From contig NZ_CP091851.1 in the NCBI RefSeq assembly GCF_022059845.1, positions 310,001 through 374,000 on the forward strand: a DNA stretch of 64,000 nt, written 5' to 3'. Position 1 is the first letter of the stretch; each line of letters begins with the position of its first letter. This document shows, in pieces, positions 47,255 to 58,032 of this stretch. The translations under genes and the position numbers were made by a program. The notes under the pieces are model-generated. The model was not told the DNA's origin, made no database searches, and worked only from the letters and a program-made list of their open reading frames with translations. This stretch comes from Terrirubrum flagellatum. Its GTDB lineage: Bacteria > Pseudomonadota > Alphaproteobacteria > Rhizobiales > Beijerinckiaceae.

Positions 47255-48096
47255 CCGCGGAACAGGCTGCCGGCGCCGATGCGGGAATTTCCGGCGCGCG
47301 CGGCGGCGTTGCCGGGATCGGCGGTCAGCGCGCGGGCGTAACTCTCGCTCGCCTCCTGCTTGCGGCCCATCTTTTCATAGGCGAGTCCGCGTCCGGCCCA
47401 GGCGTCGCCGAGCTTGTTGTCGACGTTGAGCGCGGCGTTGAAATCCTCGACGGCCTTCTCGAACTGATTGTTGGCGATGAGGCTCTGGCCGCGCGCGAGA
47501 TAGGGCGCCGCCGCATAGGGATCGCGGTCGATCGCGGCGTCGAAATCAGAGATCGCGAACTGGTGCTGGTTCTGCTTCTGATAGAGCAGGCCGCGCGCAT
47601 GAAAGGCCTGCGCCGATTCCGGGTTGAGCTTGATCGCCTGATTGAGGTCTTCGAACGCCTGCTGGTAGTTGCCCTGCACGCGCAGAAGATTGGCGCGCGC
47701 GATGTAGGCCGGCGCGTAATTCGGAACAACCGTGACGGCGCGCGTGAAATCGTTCAGCGCCTGATCGTTGCGATTGGTCTGGCGATAGGCGAGGCCGCGA
47801 TTGGTGAAGGCCGCGGCGAGATTGGGATTGATCTGGATCGCCTTGTCGAAGTCGGTGATCGCCTCGCGATAGCGGCCGACGCGGGCGTAAGCCGCGCCGC
47901 GCGTATTGTAGGCTTGGGCGTCGTTCGGATTGCGACTGATGACTTCGGACAACGAGGTGATGTTGACTGACTGCGCGCCGGAGGTGTCTTCCTCGACCTC
48001 GGCGACGCGCGGGCCGGTGACGGAGCCGATCGTGTCACATCCGGCAAGGGTCAGCGCGACGCCGACGATGGCCCATGGAACAATCGACTTTCGCAT
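47251..48096 (-). CDS. TPR-repeat lipoprotein (NlpI-like)
   Basis: 281 aa. Lipobox LAGC with Cys20, then about six TPR units of 34 residues (NDAQAYNTRGAAYARVGRYR, PNLAAAFTNRGLAYRQTNRN, PNYAPAYIARANLLRVQGNY and so on). The Asp/Asn-Pro-x-A-A pattern is very regular. Likely a scaffold for cell-wall hydrolases, in keeping with its overlap with the mltB-like gene. In the outer or inner membrane facing the periplasm; no Asp at +2 of the mature protein is clear evidence either way (CDT: Asp at +2 favours inner-membrane retention in enterics). Confidence 0.9.
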   Translation of the reverse strand: MRKSIVPWAIVGVALTLAGCDTIGSVTGPRVAEVEEDTSGAQSVNITSLSEVISRNPNDAQAYNTRGAAYARVGRYREAITDFDKAIQINPNLAAAFTNRGLAYRQTNRNDQALNDFTRAVTVVPNYAPAYIARANLLRVQGNYQQAFEDLNQAIKLNPESAQAFHARGLLYQKQNQHQFAISDFDAAIDRDPYAAAPYLARGQSLIANNQFEKAVEDFNAALNVDNKLGDAWAGRGLAYEKMGRKQEASESYARALTADPGNAAARAGNSRIGAGSLFRG

Positions 48097-48188
48097 CCTG
48101 TCACCTCGCTAAAGCCGATCGCCCGCCGGCCGCTTCACGCTCTTCAAGTCCCTACGCAGATGCGCAGCACATGGTTGACAAAGAATTT

Positions 48189-48217
48189 CGGCGCCGCCGC
48201 AGCTAAGCGGGGCGCCG
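48189..48217 (-). terminator. probable terminator downstream of rpsU
   Basis: Stem CGGCGCC (48189-48195)/GGCGCCG (48211-48217) with an inner CCGC/GCGG, followed on the minus strand by AAATTCTTTG. It lies 56 nt after the rpsU stop. The U tract is weak. Confidence 0.5.
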
Positions 48218-48272
48218 ATCTTATTGTCCGGTCGCGAAAGGTCGGGCCGACCTGCCGCGAGAATGCGGCCGA

Positions 48273-48602
48273 TCAGCGCGCGCCGGCGCCAGCCGCCAGG
48301 CCGCCAGGAGCCGCTCCGCCAGCGCCGGGACCGCCGGCCGGGCGAGGGCCGCCGAAGCCGGGACGGCCAGGCGTGCGGGGCTTCAGGGGCTTGGAAGGCA
48401 GCAGGCCTTCGCGCTGCATCTTCTTGCGGATCAGCTTGCGGGCGCGGCGAACGGCTTCCGCCTTCTCGCGCGCTTTCTTCTCGGAGGGCTTCTCGTAATG
48501 GCCGCGGAGCTTCATCTCGCGGAACACGCCCTCGCGCTGCATCTTCTTCTTGAGCACCTTGAGCGCCTGATCGACGTTATTGTCGCGAACGAGAACCTGC
48601 AC
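48273..48602 (-). CDS. rpsU: 30S ribosomal protein S21
   Basis: 109 aa. The first 70 residues are S21 ([56 protein letters not shown]). The rest is a low-complexity Gly/Pro/Ala tail (residues 75-109), longer than the E. coli protein (71 aa) but usual in Hyphomicrobiales. It lies 113 nt downstream of purK on the same strand. Confidence 0.95.
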   Translation of the reverse strand: MQVLVRDNNVDQALKVLKKKMQREGVFREMKLRGHYEKPSEKKAREKAEAVRRARKLIRKKMQREGLLPSKPLKPRTPGRPGFGGPRPAGGPGAGGAAPGGLAAGAGAR

Positions 48603-48715
48603 GTGTCAAACCGATCCTGATCTGAGAGAGGGGGCCCGGCCGGCCAAAACAGCGCGGTCAGGCGACAGGAGGCGGCGGTTACCAGAGATTCCCCCGCTTG
48701 TCCACGCGGAAAGCG

Positions 48716-49795
48716 CTATTTCAGGGTCACTCTTGTCATATGCCCCATCTTGCGGCCGGGGCGGGCATGGGCCTTGCCGTAGAGATGGAGATGGGCTCCG
48801 GGCTCCGCCAGCACGGTCTTCCAGCGGTCGGCGTCGTCCCCGATCAGGTTCTCCATGGTCGCCTCACGGCCGACAAGCGCCGGATCGCCCAGCGGCCAGC
48901 CGGCGACGGCCCGGATATGCTGCTCGAACTGGGAGGTCCTGGCCCCCTCGATAGTCCAGTGGCCGGAATTATGGACCCGCGGGGCGATCTCGTTGAACAG
49001 GACTCGATCTGCGTCGTCGCCCGGCGCAACGAACAGTTCGACCGCAAACACGCCGACATAGTCGAGGCTTTTCGCGATCTTCTCGGCCACGCCGATCGCC
49101 TCTTCTGCAAGGGCGTCCGAAATTCGCGCCGGCGCGCGCGTCAGGGCGAGGATATGGTCGCGATGCTCGTTCTCGCAGACCGGATAGGGCGCGAACGCGC
49201 CATGCGAGCTGCGCGTGGCCACCACCGAAACCTCTTTCGAGAAGGTCACGAAGGCCTCGAGGATTGCCGGCGCCCGGCCGATCTTCTCCCATGCGTCTTC
49301 AACATCGGCCGGGTCCATGATCTTCGCCTGCCCCTTGCCGTCATAGCCCATGCGTCGGGTCTTGAGCACGCAGGGCGTTCTGATCTGGGCGACAGCCGCC
49401 CGCAGGCTGGCGAGGTCGTCGACGGGGGCGAAGGGCGCGACGCCTATGCCAAGCTCGCGCGCCAGGTTCTTCTCGGACAGGCGGTCCTGCGTCGCGGCCA
49501 GCGCCTGCGCGCCGGGGCGCAATGTCGCGCGGACCTCCAGAAAGGACGCGGTCGCCGCCGGGATGTTCTCGAATTCGTAGGTGACGGCGTCGACCTCCTC
49601 GGCGAAACGGGCGAGCGCGGCCTCATCTTCGTACGGGGCGATTGTGCGGGCGGAGCTGACCTCGAAGGCGGGAGAGTCTTCCTCCGGGGCGTAGATGTGG
49701 GACTTGAGGCCGAGTGGCGCGGCCGCGAGCGCCAGCATGCGCCCGAGCTGGCCGCCGCCCAGGATGCCGATCGTGTCGCCGGGCTTTAGGATCAC
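48716..49795 (-). CDS. purK: N5-carboxyaminoimidazole ribonucleotide synthetase PurK
   Basis: 359 aa ATP-grasp enzyme: [64 protein letters not shown]. It uses ATP and bicarbonate to make N5-CAIR from AIR in purine synthesis. The start overlaps the purE stop by 4 nt (49792-49795). Confidence 0.97.
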   Translation of the reverse strand: MILKPGDTIGILGGGQLGRMLALAAAPLGLKSHIYAPEEDSPAFEVSSARTIAPYEDEAALARFAEEVDAVTYEFENIPAATASFLEVRATLRPGAQALAATQDRLSEKNLARELGIGVAPFAPVDDLASLRAAVAQIRTPCVLKTRRMGYDGKGQAKIMDPADVEDAWEKIGRAPAILEAFVTFSKEVSVVATRSSHGAFAPYPVCENEHRDHILALTRAPARISDALAEEAIGVAEKIAKSLDYVGVFAVELFVAPGDDADRVLFNEIAPRVHNSGHWTIEGARTSQFEQHIRAVAGWPLGDPALVGREATMENLIGDDADRWKTVLAEPGAHLHLYGKAHARPGRKMGHMTRVTLK

Positions 49796-50280
49796 GCGTC
49801 GTCCTTCGGCCGTTCCGCGACCGAAGCGGTGCGAGCCGTTCGCCAGGCGTCGAGCCGGGTCGCAAGCGCCGGGTCTCCGAGCGCCAGCACAGCGGCCGCC
49901 AGAAGCGCCGCATTGATCGCGCCGGCCTTGCCGATCGCGAGCGTACCGACGGGGACGCCCGCCGGCATCTGGACGATGGAGAGCAGGCTGTCCTGGCCCG
50001 ACAGCGCCTTCGATTCGACCGGCACCCCGAAGACCGGCAGGGGAGTCATTGCGGCCGCCATTCCCGGCAGGTGCGCCGCGCCGCCGGCGCCGGCGATGAT
50101 GACCTTGAAGCCCTCGGCCTTGGCGCCCTTGGCGAAGGCGACAAGCCGGTCCGGCGTGCGATGGGCGGACACGATCCGGTCGTCATGGCCGACGCCAAGT
50201 TCGTCGAGGGTCGCGGCGGCATGGCTCATCGTCGCCCAGTCCGACTGGCTTCCCATGATGATCGCGACAGGTCCCGGCAC
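49792..50280 (-). CDS. purE: N5-carboxyaminoimidazole ribonucleotide mutase PurE
   Basis: 162 aa, class I Pur[61 protein letters not shown]. Converts N5-CAIR to CAIR. First gene of purE-purK(-rpsU). Divergent from the GGDEF gene across 100 bp. Confidence 0.97.
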   Translation of the reverse strand: MPGPVAIIMGSQSDWATMSHAAATLDELGVGHDDRIVSAHRTPDRLVAFAKGAKAEGFKVIIAGAGGAAHLPGMAAAMTPLPVFGVPVESKALSGQDSLLSIVQMPAGVPVGTLAIGKAGAINAALLAAAVLALGDPALATRLDAWRTARTASVAERPKDDA

Positions 50281-50380
50281 TCTCGGCTTCCCTTGCTGCG
50301 GCGGCGCAAGTCGGCGCTATGCGCGCATTCGGCCCGCATCTGTCAACCTCTCGGCAACTCTGATCGATTAAAGCTGGGGA

Positions 50381-50986
50381 ATGGCTGCGACTCCTGAGCC
50401 TCTTTCCGCAAACGAGCATAACCGGCTGCTGGCGCGAATCGCCGCGCTGGAGGCCGATCTTGCGGAGGCCCGGGGCCAGGTCGCCCGCGCGGAATCGCTT
50501 GCCCATGAGGACCCGCTGACGGGCGTGCTCAACCGGCGCGGCTTCGCGCGGGAGCTTGAGCGCGCCGTCGCCTTCCACTCCCGCTACGATACGCCGGTCT
50601 CGGTGATGCTGTTCGACATCGATGGGCTCAAGCGCGTGAATGATCGCTATGGCCATGCCGCCGGCGACGCGCTGATCGCGGGCGTCGCGCGCACGCTGAA
50701 GCGCAATCTGCGCGTCTCGGACTCGCTCGGACGACTTGGCGGCGATGAATTCGGCGTACTCGTCTGGCACGCGGCGGAAGAAGTCGCGATCGCCAAGAGC
50801 AAGCAGTTGCAGGTCACGCTCGACGCGTCGAGCGCGACTTGGAGCACTGGGCCACTGCCGCTTTGCGCATCCGTCGGCGTCGCCGAAATCACCAGGGATG
50901 GCGGCGCGGACGTCGCTCTCACGCTCGCCGATCAGCGGCTTTACGCCGACAAATCCGCGCGCCGGCCGGAAAAGAAAGTCGCCTGA
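50381..50986 (+). CDS. minimal GGDEF diguanylate cyclase
   Basis: 201 aa. A short N-terminal coiled coil (RLLARIAALEADLAEARGQV) leads straight into a GGDEF domain: DPLTGVLNRRGF, LFDIDGLKRVNDRYGH, the intact active site GRLGGDEFGV and a typical RxxD inhibitory site (RVSD) five residues before it. So it should make cyclic di-GMP with product feedback. No transmembrane or sensor domain; control is probably through dimerisation or a partner. Confidence 0.92.
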   Translation: MAATPEPLSANEHNRLLARIAALEADLAEARGQVARAESLAHEDPLTGVLNRRGFARELERAVAFHSRYDTPVSVMLFDIDGLKRVNDRYGHAAGDALIAGVARTLKRNLRVSDSLGRLGGDEFGVLVWHAAEEVAIAKSKQLQVTLDASSATWSTGPLPLCASVGVAEITRDGGADVALTLADQRLYADKSARRPEKKVA

Positions 50987-50992
50987 TCGTTC

Positions 50993-51211
50993 TCAGGCGA
51001 TGATGTCAGGCGTCAGAATGTCTTCGATGCCGCCCATCTTGTCCTTGAGGACGAGCTTGCGCTTCTTTAGTCGCTGAATCTGCAATTGATCAGACAGGCC
51101 TGATCGCTCAAGCGCGTGAATCGCCGCGTCAAGATCGCGATGTTCTTCCTTCAGTCGCGTCAACTCCTCGCCGAGCCTTGCCCGCTCTGTCTCGTCGAGA
51201 ATGATTCGCAT
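50993..51211 (-). CDS. DUF465 (YdcH-like) small protein, paralogue 1
   Basis: 72 aa, almost wholly helical: ETERARLGEELTRLKEEHRD, LDAAIHALE, LQIQRLKKRKLVLKDKMGGI. The LKKRKLxLKD motif is characteristic of DUF465. Function unknown. Convergent with the GGDEF gene (6-nt gap), and divergent from a second DUF465 gene at 51510. Confidence 0.88.
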   Translation of the reverse strand: MRIILDETERARLGEELTRLKEEHRDLDAAIHALERSGLSDQLQIQRLKKRKLVLKDKMGGIEDILTPDIIA

Positions 51212-51243
51212 AAGCCGCCCGTTCGCCCGATCTTGATCTTAGA

Positions 51244-51356
51244 GCATGGCGCGAAAAAGTGGATACCGGTTTTTCGCAAGAGCCATGCGCTAAGTTTTTG
51301 GAATCGATCACGTTCCCGCACTTTGATTGTTTCAAGCAAAATGCGGGAACGTGATC
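51244..51356. repeat. Hyphomicrobiales-type compound intergenic palindrome, copy 3
   Basis: Two hairpins in tandem. The first: GCATGGC-GCGAAAAA (51244-51258) against TTTTTCGC (51270-51277) and GCCATGC (51282-51288), loop GTGGATACCGG. The second: a perfect 15-bp stem GATCACGTTCCCGCA (51306-51320)/TGCGGGAACGTGATC (51342-51356). This AAAAGTGGATACCGGTTTTT element is widespread in intergenic DNA of the order. It separates the two divergent DUF465 genes. Confidence 0.85.
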
Positions 51357-51509
51357 TAGTATGACGGCGGGCGCCGCTTGTTCAAGCGCATGGCGGCGGC
51401 TCCGGGACAAAAATCCTGCTGCGATAATTGTGCGGCACGGAAACGAATTCCTTCGACTCGCCGCATTCCTCATGTCAGTCTTGTGACGCGGACAAACATG
51501 GAGGTGCCC

Positions 51510-51701
51510 ATGTCCCTGCAAGCTCATCTTGCGGAACTTGAAAAGCGTCACCAGTCCATCGAGCGTGAAATCGAAGTCGCTCTGGCCCATCCGTCGATCG
51601 ATGATCTTGAAATCGCAGAGCTGAAGCGGCGCAAGCTGCAATTGAAGGATGAAATCGCGAAGCTTCGCGAAGGCATGTCGCCCCCTCCCACATTGCATTA
51701 G
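51510..51701 (+). CDS. DUF465 (YdcH-like) small protein, paralogue 2
   Basis: 63 aa starting MSLQAHLAELEKRHQSIERE, then IDDLEIAELKRRKLQLKDEI, the same LKRRKLxLKD signature as the gene at 50993. GGAGG lies 6 nt before the ATG at 51510, so the longer open frame upstream is discounted. Function unknown. Confidence 0.9.
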   Translation: MSLQAHLAELEKRHQSIEREIEVALAHPSIDDLEIAELKRRKLQLKDEIAKLREGMSPPPTLH

Positions 51702-51754
51702 CGTTCTCCCATTCGTTAAATTTCGAACGGCCACGCGTTAGCGGAGGTCGAGCA

Positions 51755-51787
51755 GTTGTGCGCTGCTATTGAAATGCAGCGCACAAC
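51755..51787. terminator. 12-bp perfect hairpin between convergent genes
   Basis: GTTGTGCGCTGC (51755-51766)/GCAGCGCACAAC (51776-51787) with a 9-nt loop. It lies between the DUF465 gene (ends 51701) and doc (ends 51849, opposite strand). No T run on either side, so either a two-way terminator of modest strength or a repeat. Confidence 0.45.
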
Positions 51788-51848
51788 GAGATGCGTTTGT
51801 CTAAAATTGTTATATCAGGCGGAGCGCTGAATTTGGCGCTGCGCGCGT

Positions 51849-52235
51849 TTACGTTTGCGGCCAGTTGTCGCGAATCCAGCGCGTCAGCCCTTCTTCGTTT
51901 ACCTCGCCGGCGGCGAGCGCGAGGATGATGGCGGTTGCTTCAGGTTGGCGCGGCTTGAACGCGATCTGGTTTCTGCGAAGAAAAACCATCAGAGCGTGAA
52001 ATGCGATGCGCTTGTTGCCGTCGATAAATGGATGATTGCGTGCGAGGCCAAACGCATATGCCGCGGCCAGCGCAGCCAGATCATGCTCACCGTAATGCCA
52101 GCGATTGATGGGTCTAGCGGCTGCAGATTCGAGCAAGCCCTGATCGCGAATGCCAGCGGGACCGCCGAACATCGCAAGCTGCTCGGAGTGCATGTTGACG
52201 ATGTCATCGATTGTCAGCCAAATGGGCTCGCTCAT
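51849..52235 (-). CDS. doc: Doc-type toxin (Fic fold)
   Basis: 128 aa. The Fic/Doc motif HPFIDGNKR is at residues 68-76, intact, with GLLESAAARPINRW and WLTIDDIVNMH at the N-terminus as in death-on-curing proteins. Doc phosphorylates EF-Tu and stops translation. The ATG overlaps the antitoxin stop by 4 nt. Only the short Doc-like form is present; no self-inhibiting helix is seen, so the antitoxin must neutralise it. Confidence 0.92.
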   Translation of the reverse strand: MSEPIWLTIDDIVNMHSEQLAMFGGPAGIRDQGLLESAAARPINRWHYGEHDLAALAAAYAFGLARNHPFIDGNKRIAFHALMVFLRRNQIAFKPRQPEATAIILALAAGEVNEEGLTRWIRDNWPQT

Positions 52236-52492
52236 TTGGCGAGCGCGCGGAACGTGTCCTGATACTCATCCATCACTTCACGCGCGATCCGCATGGTCTC
52301 TGCGTGGTCCGCGTCGTAGGGACTGAGTTGCAGTCCCCGTTCCGGCTGCTCGACGTAAAAGAGCTTGTCGCCCTCTTTCAGGCGCAGGCGCGCCAGCAGC
52401 TCCTTCGGCAGGATCAGCCCGACCGAATTGCCGATCTTCCTGACCTGAAGGACGTGATTTTCCATCTCTGATTTCGTGACCGGCTTGTTCAT
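52232..52492 (-). CDS. AbrB/MazE-type antitoxin of Doc
   Basis: 86 aa from ATG 52492; a start at 52465 (MENHVLQVRKIG) is also possible. The DNA-binding swapped-hairpin domain reads VRKIGNSVGLILPKELLARL then EGDKLFYVE. The C-terminal 35 residues (MRIAREVMDEYQDTFRALAK) are helical and should bind Doc, similar to the Phd tail. A 25-bp palindrome overlies the promoter, as expected for autorepression. Confidence 0.88.
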   Translation of the reverse strand: MNKPVTKSEMENHVLQVRKIGNSVGLILPKELLARLRLKEGDKLFYVEQPERGLQLSPYDADHAETMRIAREVMDEYQDTFRALAK

Positions 52493-52507
52493 ATCCGTCG
52501 CCGCAGA

Positions 52508-52532
52508 TGTGTTATACAATCTGTATAACACA
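52508..52532. promoter_or_regulatory. 25-bp palindromic operator of the AbrB-Doc operon
   Basis: 11-bp arm TGTGTTATACA (52508-52518), spacer ATC, inverted arm TGTATAACACA (52522-52532), without mismatch. It sits 15 nt upstream of the antitoxin ATG. TATACA/TATAAC within it can also serve as -10 boxes. Confidence 0.8.
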
Positions 52533-52565
52533 AATGAGGGGCGTCAGCAATGCGCCGCCGAGCGA

Positions 52566-54386
52566 CTACTCCATCGCCTCCAGCTCGGCGATCATGTTCT
52601 CGATCATGCCAAGGCCGATCTGCCAGAAGCCGGGGTCCCTGGCGTCGAGCCCGAAGGGCTTGAGCAGTTCGCCATAGGGTTTCGATCCGCCCGCTGACAG
52701 CAGCGCGAAGTAATGGTCGACGAATTTCGGGTCGGCCTTCTGATAGACGCCATAGAGCGAATTCACCAGGCAATCGCCGAAGGCGTAGGCGTAGACGTAG
52801 AAGGGCGAATGGATGAAGTGCGGGATGTAGGTCCAGAAGGTCTCGTAACCCGCGCCGATCCTGATTGCAGGCCCCAGACTCTCCGTCTGCACGGCGAGCC
52901 AGGCGTCGCAGATCTGCTCCGTCGTGAGTTCGCCGTCCTTGCGCGCGGCGTGAACGCGACGCTCGAACGAATAGAAGGCGATCTGACGCACGACCGTGTT
53001 GATCATGTCCTCGACCTTGCCGGCGAGGAGCGCCTTCCGCGCTTTCAGATCGCTCGTCGCCGCGAGGATGCGACGGAACGTGAGCATCTCGCCGAACACG
53101 GACGCGGTTTCCGCGAGCGTCAGCGGTGTTGCCGCCATCAGCGCGCCGTTCGGCGCCGCGAGCACCTGATGTACGCCATGGCCAAGCTCATGGGCGAGCG
53201 TCATCACGTCGCGCGGCTTGCCGAGATAATTCAGGAGAACATAGGGGTGCGCCGACGGCGTCGTCGGATGCGCGAAGGCGCCGGGCGCCTTGCCTGGTCG
53301 CGTCGGCGCGTCGATCCAGTTCTCGTCGAAGAACCGGCGCGCGATGTCGGCCATGCGCGGCGAGAAGGACGCGTAGGCGTCGAGCACCGTCGTCTTAGCC
53401 TCGCTCCAGGAAATCATGCGCTGATCGACTTTCGGCAGCGGCGCGTTGCGATCCCAATGATTCAGCGCATCCTTGCCGAACCATTTCGCCTTCAGCTTGT
53501 AATAGCGGTGCGACAGGCGCGGGTAGGCCGCCTGCACAGCGCTCACCAGCGCGTCGACGACTTCGCGCTCGATCCGGTTCGAGAGATGGCGGGAATCCGC
53601 TATATCCTGAAAGCCGCGCCAGCGATCGGAAATATCCTTGTCCTTGGCGAGCGTGTTGGTGATCAGCGTGAAGGTGCGCAGATGGCGCCTGAAGGTCGCA
53701 GCCAGCGCATCGGCCGCCTGCTTGCGCTTCTCTTCGTCGACGTCCTGCAGAAGGTTCAGCGTCGGCTCGATCGCCAGCTCATCCTCGCCAATGGAAAAGC
53801 TCAGCGACGAGATGGTCTCGTCAAACAGGCGATTCCAGGCGCTGCGGCCGGTGACGGATTTTTCCAGGAACAGACGTTCGATTTCGTCGTCGAGCTGGAA
53901 CGGCTTTTCCTTGCGCACATCCTCGATCCACGGGCGATAATGCGCGAGCGGCGATTTCCCTGACGCCGCATCGATCGCCGCATCATCGATGCGGTTGAGC
54001 TCCAGCGTAAAGAACAGGAGCTCCGAGCTCATCGTGGTGAGCTTCTCCTGCGTGTCGCCATAGAATTTCCCGCGCGCGGGATCGGTCGTGTCGCCGGAAT
54101 AGACGAGGCCGGCATAGGACATCAGCCGGCCGAGCAGATCCTCGATCGCTTCATAGGAGCGCACCGCCTCTGTGAGCCGTTCGGCTGCGTCCGCCCCCTG
54201 CGCCGCTTCGGCCAGCTTGCCGCGCCAGCGGGCGGCGAAAGCCGAGCACTCCGCCTGCGCCTTGGCCATATCAGCCGCGAAGGCAGGCGAATCCATCCCG
54301 GCATAGAGATGCGTCAGATCCCATTCCGGCAGCGCGCCGAGCGATTCGGCCGATGAGGCGACGGAGCGGGGCTCGGAATGGGTCAT
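52566..54386 (-). CDS. pepF: M3-family oligoendopeptidase F
   Basis: 606 aa. Zinc site HELGH at residues 399-403 (MTLAHELGHGVHQVL) and downstream Glu in LAETASVFGEM mark an M3 peptidase; WDLTHLYAGMDSPAF is the usual N-terminus of the alphaproteobacterial PepF/M3 group. Cytoplasmic; digests short peptides. ATG 54386 chosen because the peptide before it has no family match. Divergent from the NtrC-type regulator. Confidence 0.93.
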   Translation of the reverse strand: MTHSEPRSVASSAESLGALPEWDLTHLYAGMDSPAFAADMAKAQAECSAFAARWRGKLAEAAQGADAAERLTEAVRSYEAIEDLLGRLMSYAGLVYSGDTTDPARGKFYGDTQEKLTTMSSELLFFTLELNRIDDAAIDAASGKSPLAHYRPWIEDVRKEKPFQLDDEIERLFLEKSVTGRSAWNRLFDETISSLSFSIGEDELAIEPTLNLLQDVDEEKRKQAADALAATFRRHLRTFTLITNTLAKDKDISDRWRGFQDIADSRHLSNRIEREVVDALVSAVQAAYPRLSHRYYKLKAKWFGKDALNHWDRNAPLPKVDQRMISWSEAKTTVLDAYASFSPRMADIARRFFDENWIDAPTRPGKAPGAFAHPTTPSAHPYVLLNYLGKPRDVMTLAHELGHGVHQVLAAPNGALMAATPLTLAETASVFGEMLTFRRILAATSDLKARKALLAGKVEDMINTVVRQIAFYSFERRVHAARKDGELTTEQICDAWLAVQTESLGPAIRIGAGYETFWTYIPHFIHSPFYVYAYAFGDCLVNSLYGVYQKADPKFVDHYFALLSAGGSKPYGELLKPFGLDARDPGFWQIGLGMIENMIAELEAME

Positions 54387-54514
54387 GGCTCTCTTTTCGT
54401 AAGGAAACCCCGCCGATATGGGCCATGCGCGCCCGCGCTTCAACCGTCGTTAACGCGGACTTTACCCCTCGCAGCCAAGCATGCCCCGAAACGGCACATG
54501 GTTTGGACAATGAC

Positions 54515-56005
<1,491 letters not shown>

Positions 56006-56143
56006 CGGTGTGGCCGGCGAAGCACGCGCGATCGAAATCCATCGCTGTGCGCCAGCGCACAGCCGTTGGCGGCTTGATTGCCGGATGCTCCGCCGCGATA
56101 TCTGCAATTGTCTTCAATTGCGCCAGGTCGGCCTGATTCCGGT

Positions 56144-57985
56144 ATGAAGCGGATTTCCCGTTCGCTGTTTGCGTCGCTTGCCGTCTGGCCGCTCGCTTTC
56201 TCAGCTTTTGCGCAGGAGGCCACTGCGCCTTCCGCCGCGACGCCTGAGCCGCGGCCGCTGCCTGCCTTTCCCGAACTCCAGCCGCCCGACCTGCCGCGGG
56301 TCGTCGTGACGATCGACCCGCCGTCGGTTTCGGCCCAGGCCGCGCCTGACGTTGCGATTGCGCCGCCCGATCTGCCGCCGGTTGTCGTCTCGGTCGAGCC
56401 GCCTCTGGAGACGCAGGCGGCGAAAATCGACATTCCACCGCCTGATCTCCCTGATGTGCGCGTCATCGTCGAGGCGCCGAAGCCCGCGGAGACGCAGCGA
56501 CCGATCGCGAGCGCGGAGCCGCCAGCCTCGACCGGCGCCGTCGCGCTCGCGCTCAGGGAGAAGATCGAGAAGGATGGTCCGCCGGCTCATCCTCGCCTCA
56601 GCCGCGCATTGCGTGACGAGATTGCGGCCGTCTACGGCGCTCGCGCGCATGCGCCCTTCTGGGTCGACGAGAAGGGCCTGACGAATTCAGGCCGCCAGTT
56701 ATTGGCCCAGCTCAAGCGCGCCGACGAAGACGGGCTCGACTCCTCCGCCTACGCTGTCGCGGGCGCTGATGCGAAAGCAATAGACGCGGCGTCGCTGGCC
56801 TCGCTTGATCTCAATCTGTCCGTCGCGGCGCTGATGTATGCGCGCGATGCGCGCGGCGGGCGCATGGATGCGCGCCGCATTTCCGATCTCATCGATCCCT
56901 CGCTTGATCTCCCTTCGGCCGCATCGGCGCTGCAGACGCTTGCCGCGGCGAGCGATGCGGGCGTTGCGCTGCAGGCTTTCAACCCGCCGCATCCCGGCTA
57001 TCGCGCACTGCGCGAAAAACTGCGCGAATTGCGCGCGGCTTCGGCGCCGGTCGCCTCGATCTCCATTCCGCAAGGGCCCGTGCTGCGCGTCGGCATGAAT
57101 GACGCGCGCGTCGCGCTCGTGCGCGAGCGATTGAAGCTCGAACCGAGCAATGACGCGACCTATGATGCGGCTGTCGCGGAGGCGGTCACCGGCTTCCAGC
57201 GCGAGCGTGGGCTGCCCGCCAATGGAACGCTGACGCGCCAGACTGTGGCCGCGCTCTCAAGTCCCAATATTCCGAAGACGGAAGCCGACCTCATCGCCAA
57301 TATGGAGCGCTGGCGCTGGCTGCCGCGCGATCTCGGCGAGCGGCGCATCGTCGTGAACATTCCGGAATTCCAGGTGCGCGTCTTCGACGGCGACAAGATC
57401 ACGCATCAGGCGCGCGTCATTGTCGGCAAGCCCGACACGCCGACGCCTGTTTTCTCGAACGTGATGCAGTTCCTCGTCTTCAATCCGTCCTGGTATGTGC
57501 CGCCGTCGATCCTGAAAAAGGAGTTTCTGCCGAAGCTCGCGACCGATCCGACCTATGCGGAGCGGCGCGGCTATCAGGTGATCCGGCGCGGCAACCAGAT
57601 CACGGTGCGCCAGCCGCCCGGCGAGCGCAACGCGCTCGGCAACATCAAGTTCATGTTCCCCAACCGCCATGCGGTCTATTTGCACGATACGCCGACGCGG
57701 AATCTGTTCAGCGCCGATCGTCGCGCTTTCAGTCATGGCTGCGTGCGCGTGGATCAGCCGCTGCAATTAGCCGAGATCGTGCTCGGCGCCGATCGCGGCT
57801 GGACCCAGTCGCGCATCCGCTCGCTGATCGGCCGCGGCGAGCAGACCGTGAAACTGGAGCAGACCATCCCGGTTCATCTCACTTATTTCACGATGTTCGT
57901 GGATGATCTCGGCCGGCTTGAGACGCGGCCCGATCTCTATGGCCATGATCGCCGCGTGCGTGTGGCGCTTGGCCTCGACGGCTGA
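56144..57985 (+). CDS. large L,D-transpeptidase (YcbB/LdtD type)
   Basis: 613 aa. Signal peptide MKRISRSLFASLAVWPLAFS ending AFA-QE. A Pro-rich stalk holds three repeats with PPDLP at residues 47, 74 and 99. Then a YcbB-like scaffold, a PG_binding_1 unit (about 318-375, MNDARVALVRERLKL) and a YkuD domain (about 400-570) with His531 and Cys533 in FSHGCVRVD. Makes 3-3 peptidoglycan cross-links. ATG 56144 starts the signal peptide; upstream frame is discounted. It follows the response regulator gene by 138 nt on the same strand. Confidence 0.92.
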   Translation: MKRISRSLFASLAVWPLAFSAFAQEATAPSAATPEPRPLPAFPELQPPDLPRVVVTIDPPSVSAQAAPDVAIAPPDLPPVVVSVEPPLETQAAKIDIPPPDLPDVRVIVEAPKPAETQRPIASAEPPASTGAVALALREKIEKDGPPAHPRLSRALRDEIAAVYGARAHAPFWVDEKGLTNSGRQLLAQLKRADEDGLDSSAYAVAGADAKAIDAASLASLDLNLSVAALMYARDARGGRMDARRISDLIDPSLDLPSAASALQTLAAASDAGVALQAFNPPHPGYRALREKLRELRAASAPVASISIPQGPVLRVGMNDARVALVRERLKLEPSNDATYDAAVAEAVTGFQRERGLPANGTLTRQTVAALSSPNIPKTEADLIANMERWRWLPRDLGERRIVVNIPEFQVRVFDGDKITHQARVIVGKPDTPTPVFSNVMQFLVFNPSWYVPPSILKKEFLPKLATDPTYAERRGYQVIRRGNQITVRQPPGERNALGNIKFMFPNRHAVYLHDTPTRNLFSADRRAFSHGCVRVDQPLQLAEIVLGADRGWTQSRIRSLIGRGEQTVKLEQTIPVHLTYFTMFVDDLGRLETRPDLYGHDRRVRVALGLDG

Positions 57986-58032
57986 CGAATTTCGTCGCGC
58001 TCGCGCCGGAGTGAAAGCGGGATGATCGCCGC

